Counted from the stretch's first letter, positions 8,493 to 16,815 are shown. The stretch: 31,142 nt of DNA from UBA822 sp036336795 (GCA_036336795.1 JAYZFL010000050.1:1-31142); one strand, 5' to 3'. Made by a program: numbers and translations. The notes: generated from the sequence alone by a model not told the origin.

Positions 8493-10075
8493 GGCTTCAC
8501 CGTCGGGTATTCGATGCCCAACTGCTCCAGGTAGGTGTCGAATCGGGATGCGTCGTAGTAATACGGCCGCATGAGCGGACGCCACTTGGACATGATCTCT
8601 TCATTGAGGAAGATGGCTGGCTTGTCCGTAGGGGCGATGAAAGGAATGTACTCCTGCTCCTTGGTCTGAACGTCATTGAAATAAGTCCACGCGTCAGTCA
8701 CGATCTCCGGGTTCAACATCAGGTCTAGGAGTGTCAGGGCCTGTACCTTAGCTCCAGCCAACGTGCCCTTATGAGCGATGGGCGTAGCCATGGCGATGCC
8801 GTTGGCCCAGTTGTGCCCCGGCCCGCCGGGGATGTTGGCGGGGTAGCGAAGCGTGACAGTGGGCATATTCCAAGAGACGTCACCGATGTCATCCGAGCCA
8901 CCGCCCAACGATTGGGAGAGATCGACAGGGCCTCTGAGCTCCGGGATCGAGTCGGGGAGTCCCTCCTCGTCCTGGTCCAACTCCCGCTGTAGGGCATGCG
9001 CCAGCTCGATGTCGGCGTCGTCCCACTCGGGTAGCCCGACCCGTTGGATATTGGCGTAGGTAGCTTCGGCCACGGGCTTGCTGAAGTGCCGGCTCCACGC
9101 CGATCCCACCATCTGTATCGTGTCGATCTCGGTGTTTGTCATGAGTGCCGCACCTTCAGCCATCTTGATCGCCGCGTCGTACTGCTCCTTGGTCAACTCG
9201 TAGTCTCGTTCCCGAAAATAGAACCAAATGGTAGCCCGCTGGGGCACCACGTTGGGCTGATCACCACCCTCCACGATGATGTAATGGGATCGGGCAGCAG
9301 GCCGCAGATGTTCACGTTTAAACTCCCACGCCTGCGCCATCAGCATGACCGCGTCCAAGGCCGAACGGCCCCGCCAGGGCGAACCGGCCGAGTGGGCGGT
9401 TTCGCCCGTGAAACGGAACTGCGCAGAAATTAGAGCGTTCCCCCCGCTCTGACCCCAGCTCGTGCCAAAGCCCGAACCAACGTGCGTGAAGAGATTCACA
9501 TCCACACCCTCGAACACGCCCTCTCTCACGAAGAAGGCCTTGGAGGCCACCTGCTCCTCAGCAACGCCGGGCCAAATCAGAAGTGTTCCCGAGATGTTCT
9601 CTCGCTCCATGATCTCCTTCACGGCCAAGGCCGCGACGATGTTCACGGCCTGGCCGGAGTTGTGACCCTCTCCGTGTCCGGGCGCCATCGAGAGGATAGC
9701 CTCACGGTAGCCCACGCCAGGTTTCTGGTTCGACTGTGGGATCCCGTCCACGTCAGATCCGAGGGCGATAACCGGGCTACCGGAACCCCACCGTGCCGTC
9801 CAGGCACTGGGCATGCCGGCCACACCCAGCTCGATCTCGAAGCCGTTCTCCTCGAGCAGGTCCGTCAAATACCTCTGGGTCTCGAACTCCTGCATGCCTA
9901 ACTCGCCGAAGGAATACAGATGGTCGACAATCTCTTGAACCAGCTTACCTTGGTCCTGGACCTTGTTGAGAGCCTCTTCTTTGAAAGACTCCAGCCGCGG
10001 ATCGACATTCTGAGCCGAGATCCCCGGAGCGAGCAGAAGTCCAGCCACGATGGAGAGCATGAGTAAGCTGAGCAT
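8477..10075 (-). CDS. Exported M20-family amidohydrolase (AbgB-like)
   Basis: About 532 residues of the M20D/AbgB amidohydrolase type, which hydrolyses amide bonds of N-acyl or p-aminobenzoyl-amino-acid-like substrates. The start at 10075 is preferred to the upstream ATG at 10111 because GGAGG stands six bases before it and it begins the signal peptide (MLSLLMLSIVAGLLL) directly. Visible family blocks are ELGMQEFET, LGSDVDGIPQSNQKPG, APGHGEGHN, GVAEEQ and the dimerisation-domain block TAHSAGSPWRGRSALDAV. In many relatives the metal-site loop contains Cys before GHN (GHGCGHN type); here that position is Glu. It follows the hydantoinase-like gene after a 207-base leader with a nested inverted repeat. 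The substrate is unknown, and export suggests peptide or amide scavenging outside the cytoplasm. Confidence 0.9.
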   Translation of the reverse strand: MLSLLMLSIVAGLLLAPGISAQNVDPRLESFKEEALNKVQDQGKLVQEIVDHLYSFGELGMQEFETQRYLTDLLEENGFEIELGVAGMPSAWTARWGSGSPVIALGSDVDGIPQSNQKPGVGYREAILSMAPGHGEGHNSGQAVNIVAALAVKEIMERENISGTLLIWPGVAEEQVASKAFFVREGVFEGVDVNLFTHVGSGFGTSWGQSGGNALISAQFRFTGETAHSAGSPWRGRSALDAVMLMAQAWEFKREHLRPAARSHYIIVEGGDQPNVVPQRATIWFYFRERDYELTKEQYDAAIKMAEGAALMTNTEIDTIQMVGSAWSRHFSKPVAEATYANIQRVGLPEWDDADIELAHALQRELDQDEEGLPDSIPELRGPVDLSQSLGGGSDDIGDVSWNMPTVTLRYPANIPGGPGHNWANGIAMATPIAHKGTLAGAKVQALTLLDLMLNPEIVTDAWTYFNDVQTKEQEYIPFIAPTDKPAIFLNEEIMSKWRPLMRPYYYDASRFDTYLEQLGIEYPTVKPRPIT

Positions 10076-10144
10076 GAAGGGCCTCCAGAGATGATCCGTT
10101 GAACCAAGCATAAGAATTAATCGTTAAGAACTAAAAGGGAAATC

Positions 10145-10212
10145 AGGATGGGATAACCCGGAAGCGGGAGCAAGGTGTCCGCTTCCAGATACGCATCTAC
10201 TCGTCCCATCCT
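10145..10212 (-). repeat. Nested inverted repeats in the leader of the M20 gene
   Basis: Outer arms AGGATGGGA (10145-10153) and TCCCATCCT (10204-10212) are exactly complementary. Inside them, GGAAGCGG (10160-10167) pairs exactly with CCGCTTCC (10179-10186) across an 11-base loop. The element lies between the hydantoinase-like stop and the M20 start, 70 bases before that start, and on the - strand it is followed by a T-rich stretch. It may be a terminator/attenuator or a structured leader. I recognise no known riboswitch class in it. Confidence 0.55.
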
Positions 10213-10282
10213 TGCAGGACTTAAGTGTATAAGGACAAAGAGCGTGCCCGTGACCTTCTGGGTGCCAGGGCCGGCGGACTGC

Positions 10283-11806
10283 TCAGTGCCGATTCGATAT
10301 CGGACGCAGGTGGGGCCTCCGAAACGGTACTCCGGGGATGAATTTTCCAGATCCGGGTTGGGCGATCACCTCACCGTCAACATAGACCACTTCACCACGA
10401 CGAATCGTCGTCTTGGGGAAACCAGTGACTTCCCAGCCTGTATAGGTCGAATACCCCGCACGAGAAAGTTGATCTTCATCGCGAATTACCTGCGTCAACG
10501 TTGGATCCCAGATTACGATGTCCGCATCCGATCCGACCTGGATCGTCCCCTTGCGTGGATACATACCAAATAGCTTGGCTGCGTTGGTCGAGGTAACCGC
10601 AACAAACTGCTCAAGGGTGATCCGATCTTTCAAGACACCCTCCGAAAACATCATCGGGAGATATTCCTGGAGATTGGCCAATCCCATCCGTTTGTTGGCG
10701 AGATTCTGGCTCGGGTCGAGCTTCACCTCTTTCGGATATCCACTGTGATCGGTACCAATCGTATGAACGGTTCCCTGAGCGATGCCTTCCCACAGCATGT
10801 CCTGGTCCCACTTGTCCCGGAGTGGCGGGCCTCCGAGGTACAGCCCCGCGTCGGGCCGTCGATACACCTCCTGTGTGAGATGTAAGTACATAGGCCGTGT
10901 CTCGACAAACACAGGCAAACCACGGGCCATCGCATCTTCCGCCACCTTTAGGGCACGTCCCGATGACATGTGGAGAATATAAATCGGTGACCCGGTCGCC
11001 TCCGCAATCGCCACCGCACGCTGGACTGCGACAACCTCAGCAATGACGGGAGCACTTTGGCTAAAGTTGTGGATCGACCCGCGCCCTTCAGCCATCAGCC
11101 TCTCCTGGGCCTCGGCCAAGATCGCATAATCCTCCGCGTGCAGCATACTCAGGACACCAGCCGGGCCAGACGCTCTAAAGGCCTTGTACCAATCTAGCGC
11201 GTTCGTGTCATAGGACTCCCTAGCGAGGAAATCCTCTCCAGTGCTGACAAATCCCCGACTGGCCAACGCATTCAACCGGTCAGGTGTAAACGCAGCTGGA
11301 TTGCTCCCGATGTTGATGTGAATGAAGAAATCCGCCATCGCTGATTTCTCGATTCCGCCGATGACCCGATCCGCGTATGAGGCGGCATTTTCATTCGGCT
11401 GTAGTGGGATGAAGTTAGAGATCGTGGTCACGCCGCCCGCAAACGCTGCCGCGGATCCGGTGACGTAGTCGTCCTGAGGCCGATTGGGCCGTGGTGGATT
11501 TGGCATCTCGGCGTTGAGATGAGTGTGGGTGTCCACGGCACCAGGCATCACGAGCATGCCGCGTGCGTCGATCACGCGGGTACCGACACCCGCGTTGAGG
11601 TTGAGACCGATTTCGACGATCCTTTCACCCCGAATCCGGATGTCCGCTTCCTGTCGGCCTTCCTCCGTCACGATCAGGCCGTTGCGGACTATCATCTCCG
11701 GTTGTTGTCCTTCAATGCGGATTGCTGGTGTGAAGGCAAATCCGGTGACAAACAATAGGAGCCACTTCCATGACCCGCTTTCGCGAACGCTTTTCGACGT
11801 AACCAT
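10283..11806 (-). CDS. Exported hydantoinase / dihydropyrimidinase-like amidohydrolase
   Basis: Cyclic amidohydrolase of about 507 residues. An N-terminal signal peptide (WKWLLLFVTGFAFTPA) precedes the fold, which is unusual because dihydropyrimidinases are normally cytoplasmic. Metal-site residues are visible: HTH at 94-96 in MPGAVDTHTHL, H223 in MLHAEDY, H279 in ILHMSSG and D353 in GTDHSG. The typical C-terminal blocks TSTNAAKLFGMYPRKGTI and GSDADIVIWDP are present. The stretch where family members carry the carbamylated lysine reads VSTGEDFLAR, with no lysine, so Glu may bridge the metals or only one metal may bind. The start has AAGGAG about nine bases upstream. It lies 42 bases after the amidase stop, so the two are probably co-transcribed. 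D-aminoacylase or dihydroorotase-like activity cannot be excluded. Confidence 0.88.
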   Translation of the reverse strand: MVTSKSVRESGSWKWLLLFVTGFAFTPAIRIEGQQPEMIVRNGLIVTEEGRQEADIRIRGERIVEIGLNLNAGVGTRVIDARGMLVMPGAVDTHTHLNAEMPNPPRPNRPQDDYVTGSAAAFAGGVTTISNFIPLQPNENAASYADRVIGGIEKSAMADFFIHINIGSNPAAFTPDRLNALASRGFVSTGEDFLARESYDTNALDWYKAFRASGPAGVLSMLHAEDYAILAEAQERLMAEGRGSIHNFSQSAPVIAEVVAVQRAVAIAEATGSPIYILHMSSGRALKVAEDAMARGLPVFVETRPMYLHLTQEVYRRPDAGLYLGGPPLRDKWDQDMLWEGIAQGTVHTIGTDHSGYPKEVKLDPSQNLANKRMGLANLQEYLPMMFSEGVLKDRITLEQFVAVTSTNAAKLFGMYPRKGTIQVGSDADIVIWDPTLTQVIRDEDQLSRAGYSTYTGWEVTGFPKTTIRRGEVVYVDGEVIAQPGSGKFIPGVPFRRPHLRPISNRH

Positions 11807-11848
11807 CCTCGACGCTCCTTATTCAGCTAGGTGAGCTACTTCAGCAAG

Positions 11849-13567
11849 CTACAGCGTGGGATGCTGCCTGTGATGATCCGTGTTCGCCTGAAACGTGTGC
11901 GCCAGCAACAGGATTTCCGACTCACCGAACAATTTTCCGGTCATGTGAAGTGCTGTCGGCGAGCCCCGGTGGAAGCCGTTCGGCAGGCTGACCGCAGGAT
12001 GCCCGGTGCGGTTCGTGAGCAGGATATTGCTGCCGAGGTAGAGGTCAAGGTCACCCAGAGCCTCATCGACCTGCTCCATGATCCGCATCCTCATGCGGTT
12101 TCCCTGGACGTATTCGACGGCAGGCGTGAAGTGGGCGGTGCGGATCTCGACGGGCCGAACGCTCTGCTCGGGCCCCTGTTCGGTCTCCGTAAGCTGGCCA
12201 CTCGCCGTTAGCTCGTAGAAAGCCGCTGACGTCTCCACGTATCGGAGGAAGTCAATGGTCTCGACCGGGACGTCGGGCAGGTCGAAAGGAACAACCTCGA
12301 CGTCCAAGGAGCGAATGACGCGCAGTGCTTCCTGGTTGTTACGTCGTGTCTCGCGTGCAAGCATAGCTTGCTCAGCGTTTTCTGTGTCTCCGATCTCACC
12401 CTCGAACTCGCTGCGCAAGTATCCGACGCGAAGCTGGGTCGGGTCCGCCATTGCATCCCAGTTGAACGGCACGTCAAGGACAGTGTTGTCCCGCCCGTCC
12501 GGGCCGTATATCGCGTCGAACACCAACGCGCAGTCCTCTGCCGATCGACACATCGGACCCACGGTGTCCTGCGTCCACGCCAGTACCATTCCGCCGTAAC
12601 GGCTGACTCTTCCGAAGGTAGGCCGCAGGCCAGTGAGTCCGTTGCGCGTCGACGGACCGATAACGGAGCCGCCAGTGTCCGTGCCGATGGAGAAGCCAAC
12701 GAGCCCGGCCGCAGTAGCAGACCCCGGTCCCGCAGACGAGCCGGCCGCATCTTGCTCCGTGTTCCACGGGTTCCGTGTGAGCCCTCCGTACCATCGGGCG
12801 GTGGTGGCCAACGCGCCCGTGGAAAGCTTGGCCACGAGCACCGCGCCTGCCTCCGTGAGGCGCTCGTAAACCGTCGAGTCCACATCGATCACACGGTCCC
12901 GGAACGGTGTCATCCCCCACGTTGTCTTCGTCCCCCGGACCGCAAGTAGATCCTTCAGTCCCCATGGGATCCCGTGTAGCGGACCTCGATAGCTTCCGGC
13001 CGCAATCTCCTCGTCGGCCTGTCTCGCCTGACGACGTGCTATGTCCTCAGTCAGGTTGACGACGCAGAAGAGCTTGGGATCGTGCTCCTTCAGTCGGGCC
13101 AGATAGAGTTCGGTAAGCTCGGTCGACCGGATCTGCCGGGTCTCGAGGAGCCGCGAGAGGTGAGTGAGTGGAAGGAACGCCAACTCCTCGTCCGAGGTAG
13201 GCATGGTCACATCGATGGGCTCCCTGCGCAGCGGCCTCCTCTCGCTCGGAAGAAGTTTCCCCGGCGGGACCGGGTTGAAGACGAAGGCAGGTTGCGTGTC
13301 GTTCCCCAGCCCGGCGTCCCGAATCACCTCGAAGGCAGGTAGTGGGCTTCGGTCCCCATTGAGCCGTTCGAGAATCCGCTGCTGCTCCTCGCGTGTAAAC
13401 GTAATACCTGCGATAGCCTGGGCAGCGTCGAGCATCTCGAAAGTGATCGTCTCGGCGTCCTGAGCGACCGCGGCTAGTGCTCCAGGCAGGAGCGTCGCCC
13501 CCACACCGACGGCCGAGAAGTAAACTAGAAATCGACGCCGGTTCAATTCAAAGTGTTGCTCATCCAT
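11849..13567 (-). CDS. Tat-exported amidase-signature hydrolase
   Basis: Amidase-signature enzyme of about 572 residues. The Ser-cisSer-Lys triad is intact: K205 in GIPWGLKDLL, cis-Ser277 in AGSSAGPG and nucleophile S301 in GTDTGGSVIG. The S277-S301 spacing of 24 matches the family. A twin-arginine signal (NRRRFLVYFSAVG) is present near residues 9-22. About 120 extra residues precede the amidase fold. ATG 13567 is chosen because AGAGGTGA lies 11 bases upstream. A GTG at 13582 in the same frame would add five residues. The gene overlaps by eight bases the end of a small secreted-peptide reading frame. It heads a group of three exported amide hydrolases (amidase, hydantoinase-like, M20), which suggests extracytoplasmic breakdown of amides or peptides. 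The substrate is unknown. Confidence 0.92.
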   Translation of the reverse strand: MDEQHFELNRRRFLVYFSAVGVGATLLPGALAAVAQDAETITFEMLDAAQAIAGITFTREEQQRILERLNGDRSPLPAFEVIRDAGLGNDTQPAFVFNPVPPGKLLPSERRPLRREPIDVTMPTSDEELAFLPLTHLSRLLETRQIRSTELTELYLARLKEHDPKLFCVVNLTEDIARRQARQADEEIAAGSYRGPLHGIPWGLKDLLAVRGTKTTWGMTPFRDRVIDVDSTVYERLTEAGAVLVAKLSTGALATTARWYGGLTRNPWNTEQDAAGSSAGPGSATAAGLVGFSIGTDTGGSVIGPSTRNGLTGLRPTFGRVSRYGGMVLAWTQDTVGPMCRSAEDCALVFDAIYGPDGRDNTVLDVPFNWDAMADPTQLRVGYLRSEFEGEIGDTENAEQAMLARETRRNNQEALRVIRSLDVEVVPFDLPDVPVETIDFLRYVETSAAFYELTASGQLTETEQGPEQSVRPVEIRTAHFTPAVEYVQGNRMRMRIMEQVDEALGDLDLYLGSNILLTNRTGHPAVSLPNGFHRGSPTALHMTGKLFGESEILLLAHTFQANTDHHRQHPTL

Positions 13568-13742
13568 TAAGCGGAAGCTCACCTCTATCTCGGAGGATAT
13601 CAGGCATAGTGTACCACTCCAGATTGTTTGGTGGCGTCACTGTAAGCTCTTCCGGTCTAGTTGGAAACACGGTCTGGCCAGTCCCATCTTGGAGTGCCAG
13701 AAAACTGAGACAAGCAAGCACGAGTAGCAGGACTTTCTTCCT
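13560..13742 (-). CDS. Small secreted peptide of unknown function, start codon reads AGG
   Basis: A 60-codon frame that begins with a textbook signal peptide after an AGG codon (KKVLLLVLACLSFLALQ), continues with a short mature part containing TPPNNLEWYTMPDIL, and ends with TGA inside the first codons of the amidase (8-base overlap). The frame is open back to a TAG at 13758, but no ATG, GTG or TTG stands before the signal sequence. AGG at 13740-13742 sits exactly where ATG is expected, with GGAAG eight bases upstream. Either the start is non-standard, the gene has been inactivated by one substitution, or the assembly has an error. I do not recognise the family. The overlap suggests translational coupling to the amidase. 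Confidence 0.5.
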   Translation of the reverse strand, partial: RKKVLLLVLACLSFLALQDGTGQTVFPTRPEELTVTPPNNLEWYTMPDILRDRGELPLNG

Positions 13743-13762
13743 TCGGATTATCTTCCGCTAAA

Positions 13763-13888
13763 ATGATTCGTGCAATGTACGAGGCTGATCGGACAAGCAA
13801 AACGCTGTTACTGTTGTTGGATAGGGCGGGGACGGTTCCAACCCTTCTCCGCAAGCCGCCAGTGAACGACGGATCGTGTACTGAATGA
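13763..13888 (+). CDS. Possible 41-residue upstream reading frame overlapping the NagB/PIG-L start
   Basis: ATG 13763 opens a 41-codon frame whose TGA overlaps the next gene start as ATGA. Residues 15-19 are five consecutive leucines, encoded by mixed CTG/TTA/TTG codons. No Shine-Dalgarno sequence precedes it and no family is recognised. The coupling arrangement is the only support, so it may be chance or a leader peptide. Confidence 0.2.
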   Translation: MIRAMYEADRTSKTLLLLLDRAGTVPTLLRKPPVNDGSCTE

Positions 13889-15735
13889 TGAACGGAAACA
13901 TGGAGCACATTCCCACCCGCATTTTTCCCGACGCGGGTGCGATGTCCCGAGAAGTAGCACAACGGGTGGCGTCCCTTATCCGGGAGAAATCCAACCGTGG
14001 GGAAACCACGGTCCTAGGTCTGCCTACTGGCTCCACCCCCCTTGGCGTCTACCGGGAACTCATCCGCCTCCATCGTGAGGAAGACCTGGACTTCTCCACT
14101 GTCGCAACATTCAACCTGGACGAGTATTTCCCCATGGAACCCGGTAGCATCCACTCTTATCACCGCTTCATGCGGGAAAATTTCTTCGACGAAGTGAATG
14201 TGCCAGAGAGTGGAATCCACATGCTCCGCGGTGACATCCCCCGGGAGGATATCACCGAAGCTTGCGAGGCTTATGAGGCGTCGATTTGCGAGGCCGGAGG
14301 TATCGATTTTCAGATCCTCGGCATCGGCCGGAGTGGTCACATCGGCTTTAACGAGCCTGGGTCGGCACGGGACTCCAGAACTCGACTTGTTTTCCTAGAC
14401 ACTCTCACCCGGGCCGACGCCGCTCCCAATTTCTTCGGAGAAGAGAACGTACCCCCAGAGGCCATCACCATGGGCGTGGCCACCATCTTGGAGGCCCGGG
14501 AAGTGGCCCTCATCGCCACCAGTGAACACAAAGCGGAAGTAGTGCGGCAGGCAGTCGAAGGCCCCATCAACACCGACATTGCTGCCACCTACCTCCAGGA
14601 TTGCCCTGCGGCTACCGTTTATCTGGATGAGGCAGCGGGTGCAGCTCTCACCCGGATAGCCACCCCCTGGCTCGTGGGAGGCGTCGACTGGACTTCCCGG
14701 CGGGAGATCGAAGCTGTCACTTGGCTCAGTCAGACGGTGGGCAAGGCTATCCTCCGGCTTTCCACGGCAGACTACCGGGACAATCATCTGAGCAGCCTAC
14801 TGAACCGCTTCGGCTCTGCGGATTCCAGCAACGGCGAGATTTTCAGTCAGCTCATCTCCAAGATTAGGGTGCCGAGCACGCTGCCCGCCCAAAGAAAAAT
14901 GATTGTCTTCTCTCCTCATCCGGACGACGACGTCATCTCCATGGGTGGGACGCTACGCAAACTCGTCGACAACGGGAACGACATCACGGTGGCCTACCAG
15001 ACGTCCGGCAACATCGCTGTGTTCGACCACGAGGTGCGCAGGTATCTGGATTTCCTGGAACGGGCCTCAGCAACGCTAGACACAATACCGGGGATTCCTA
15101 CCGCAGCCGCGAGCGCCCTCCGTCTAGCTATGGAGGGTCAGTGCTCGAAAGATATGGACCACGAAGAGATTCTGGAGCTCAAGCGGGTCATCCGGGAGAC
15201 TGAGGCAGTATCGGCTCTGGAAGCCGTGGGATTGGGCCCTGATAACGCCCGTTTCCTCAATCTGCCGTTCTACCAGACTGGCAAAGCGAAGAAGGACCCT
15301 ATCGGCCAGGCCGACGTGGATATCGTGCTCGCTCTGCTCGATGAGATTCAACCAGATCTCGTGTTCAGCGCGGGCGATCTGTCCGACCCTCACGGAACCC
15401 ACCGCATGTGTCTCGATGTGGTACATAAGTCCTTAGCAGCCTATGAGGGTGCCTCACCTGAGATGTGGCTCTACAGAGGAGCGTGGCAGGAGTGGTCACT
15501 GAGCGAGGCGTCGATCTTGGTGCCCATGTCGGCGGCGGAATTGCGGAAGAAGATCCTGACGATCTTCAAGCACCAATCTCAGAAGGACGTGGCGCCTTTT
15601 CCAGGGCCAGATCCTCGGGAATTCTGGCAGCGGGTGGAAGATCGTAATCGGAACACCGCAGAGCTCATGGATCACCTCGGATTGCCCACCTATTACGCAG
15701 TGGAAACGTTCCTAGTGGACTCAACAGATCACTGA
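13885..15735 (+). CDS. Fusion of glucosamine-6-phosphate deaminase-like and PIG-L deacetylase-like domains
   Basis: 616 residues with two enzyme domains. The N-terminal half is NagB-like: GLPTGSTPLGVY (45-56), TFNLDEY (75-81) and GIGRSGHIGFNEPGS (146-160). Aligned to E. coli NagB, the catalytic Asp72, His143 and Glu148 are kept (D79, H152, E157), but Asp141 is replaced by Ser150. The C-terminal part from about residue 335 is a PIG-L/LmbE zinc deacetylase domain with HPDDD (345-349) and DPHGTH near residue 500. Fused proteins of this kind are known in Bacteroidota-like genomes as NagB-like proteins. A joint role in deacetylating and isomerising/deaminating an amino sugar phosphate is a reasonable inference, but is unproven. 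An in-frame TGA lies directly upstream of ATG 13885; no clear Shine-Dalgarno sequence is present and ATG 13900 is an alternative. Confidence 0.88.
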   Translation: MMNGNMEHIPTRIFPDAGAMSREVAQRVASLIREKSNRGETTVLGLPTGSTPLGVYRELIRLHREEDLDFSTVATFNLDEYFPMEPGSIHSYHRFMRENFFDEVNVPESGIHMLRGDIPREDITEACEAYEASICEAGGIDFQILGIGRSGHIGFNEPGSARDSRTRLVFLDTLTRADAAPNFFGEENVPPEAITMGVATILEAREVALIATSEHKAEVVRQAVEGPINTDIAATYLQDCPAATVYLDEAAGAALTRIATPWLVGGVDWTSRREIEAVTWLSQTVGKAILRLSTADYRDNHLSSLLNRFGSADSSNGEIFSQLISKIRVPSTLPAQRKMIVFSPHPDDDVISMGGTLRKLVDNGNDITVAYQTSGNIAVFDHEVRRYLDFLERASATLDTIPGIPTAAASALRLAMEGQCSKDMDHEEILELKRVIRETEAVSALEAVGLGPDNARFLNLPFYQTGKAKKDPIGQADVDIVLALLDEIQPDLVFSAGDLSDPHGTHRMCLDVVHKSLAAYEGASPEMWLYRGAWQEWSLSEASILVPMSAAELRKKILTIFKHQSQKDVAPFPGPDPREFWQRVEDRNRNTAELMDHLGLPTYYAVETFLVDSTDH

Positions 15736-15792
15736 CGGTGGTGTCTTTCAGTTCGTGCGAGTGTACGCTCCCGATTGCCGATGAGGCAAAAC

Positions 15793-16815
15793 TCAGCCTC
15801 TCACCGATAATCGATTCCTGACAAAGGCAAGCGCACCACGCAGATTGAGTTCCTGAGGTATAAGAACCAGAGGAACCTTCAGGAGCCACTCCCCCATGAC
15901 ACAATTCTCATAGAACTCGCCCTCAAGAGGGCTCTCCGGGATGAACTCTCGGTTGGCTCGGGTGGCCGCGCCGGCAAAACAAACTCCCCCATAACTCAGA
16001 AAAGCGAGAGCAAGAGACTGCGCAAACGCTCCTGCGACTGCGTAGTAGCAGCAGAGCGCTCGGGCGGCCTCGGGATCTCCGGCCCTGGCACGTTCGGCAA
16101 CCTCGCTTGCCGGGGTCGACCGTCGGCCGTGTCCAGTCAAGGCGTAAAGAGACTCTAACCCCCTTCCCGACACACAGTCCTCCCAGGAAGGCCGGTTTCC
16201 CAGCCGCTTTGTCAAAGCCGCGAGAAGGTCACTGGCATCAGAACCGTTGACAGTCGCTGGGCCATGCTGCGCCTCGGTCGCCACGACATGCCAATCGGCG
16301 GACTTGCCCTCAGTATGGATCAGAGCGGCAGACCCGAGACCTGTGCCGGGAACGATCAGCACCCGGTTCCCTGCCTCTGGTAATCTCGAACCACCAGGGA
16401 TCTGCCCAACACTTGTGCGGTCTCTACCAATCAGGTCAATCAACCCGTGAGCGGCAGCCTTGGCGTCGTTTATGAGGTGCACTTCTTCGAACCCGAGAGC
16501 CCTGAAGGAGGCTGCTTGGACGAGGGAGCCGTCCTGCTCCCAATTTGTCATTCGAACCGCGTCTCCGTTGGGCCTGACCGCACCTGCGAACCCGGCTACA
16601 AGAGTACGGGGTATACTCGGCTGCTCTGCAACCACACTCGCGACTAACGATATCAACTCCTCGACAGTACTCAACCGTCGCCTCAACGGAGGAAGCGAAG
16701 CGTCAAAATTATCGAGGGAGCCAGAAATGCTAATCCTGGTGTAGGTGGCGCCTACATCGAGAACTAAGAGACCGTCAGTGTCATCACCCGAAAGGTCCGC
16801 ACGGCGATGGGTCAT
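15793..16815 (-). CDS. glk: Glucokinase (Glk family)
   Basis: 340 residues matching the bacterial ATP-dependent glucokinase family (Glk, not ROK). The phosphate-1 motif is LVLDVGATYTR (17-27). AGFAGAV and MTNWEQDGS follow near residue 75, then LINDAKAAAHGL near 115, the adenosine-side VPGTGLGSA near 155, EAQHGP near 182 and the late SGRGLESLYALTG block. The usual GGTN of the phosphate-1 motif reads GATY, and LINDF reads LINDA, so kinetics or sugar preference may differ. The gene lies 115 bases after the second TIM-barrel epimerase on the same strand and may be the last gene of the long operon, phosphorylating the glucose released there. Its ATG has no Shine-Dalgarno sequence, while a GGAGG with GTG in another frame lies just upstream. 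Confidence 0.85.
   Translation of the reverse strand: MTHRRADLSGDDTDGLLVLDVGATYTRISISGSLDNFDASLPPLRRRLSTVEELISLVASVVAEQPSIPRTLVAGFAGAVRPNGDAVRMTNWEQDGSLVQAASFRALGFEEVHLINDAKAAAHGLIDLIGRDRTSVGQIPGGSRLPEAGNRVLIVPGTGLGSAALIHTEGKSADWHVVATEAQHGPATVNGSDASDLLAALTKRLGNRPSWEDCVSGRGLESLYALTGHGRRSTPASEVAERARAGDPEAARALCCYYAVAGAFAQSLALAFLSYGGVCFAGAATRANREFIPESPLEGEFYENCVMGEWLLKVPLVLIPQELNLRGALAFVRNRLSVRG

Noticed and set aside
13657..13962. 101-codon reverse frame across the NagB/PIG-L start
   Set aside because: Overlaps the better-supported small secreted-peptide frame and the start of the fusion gene, with no motif or ribosome-binding site.
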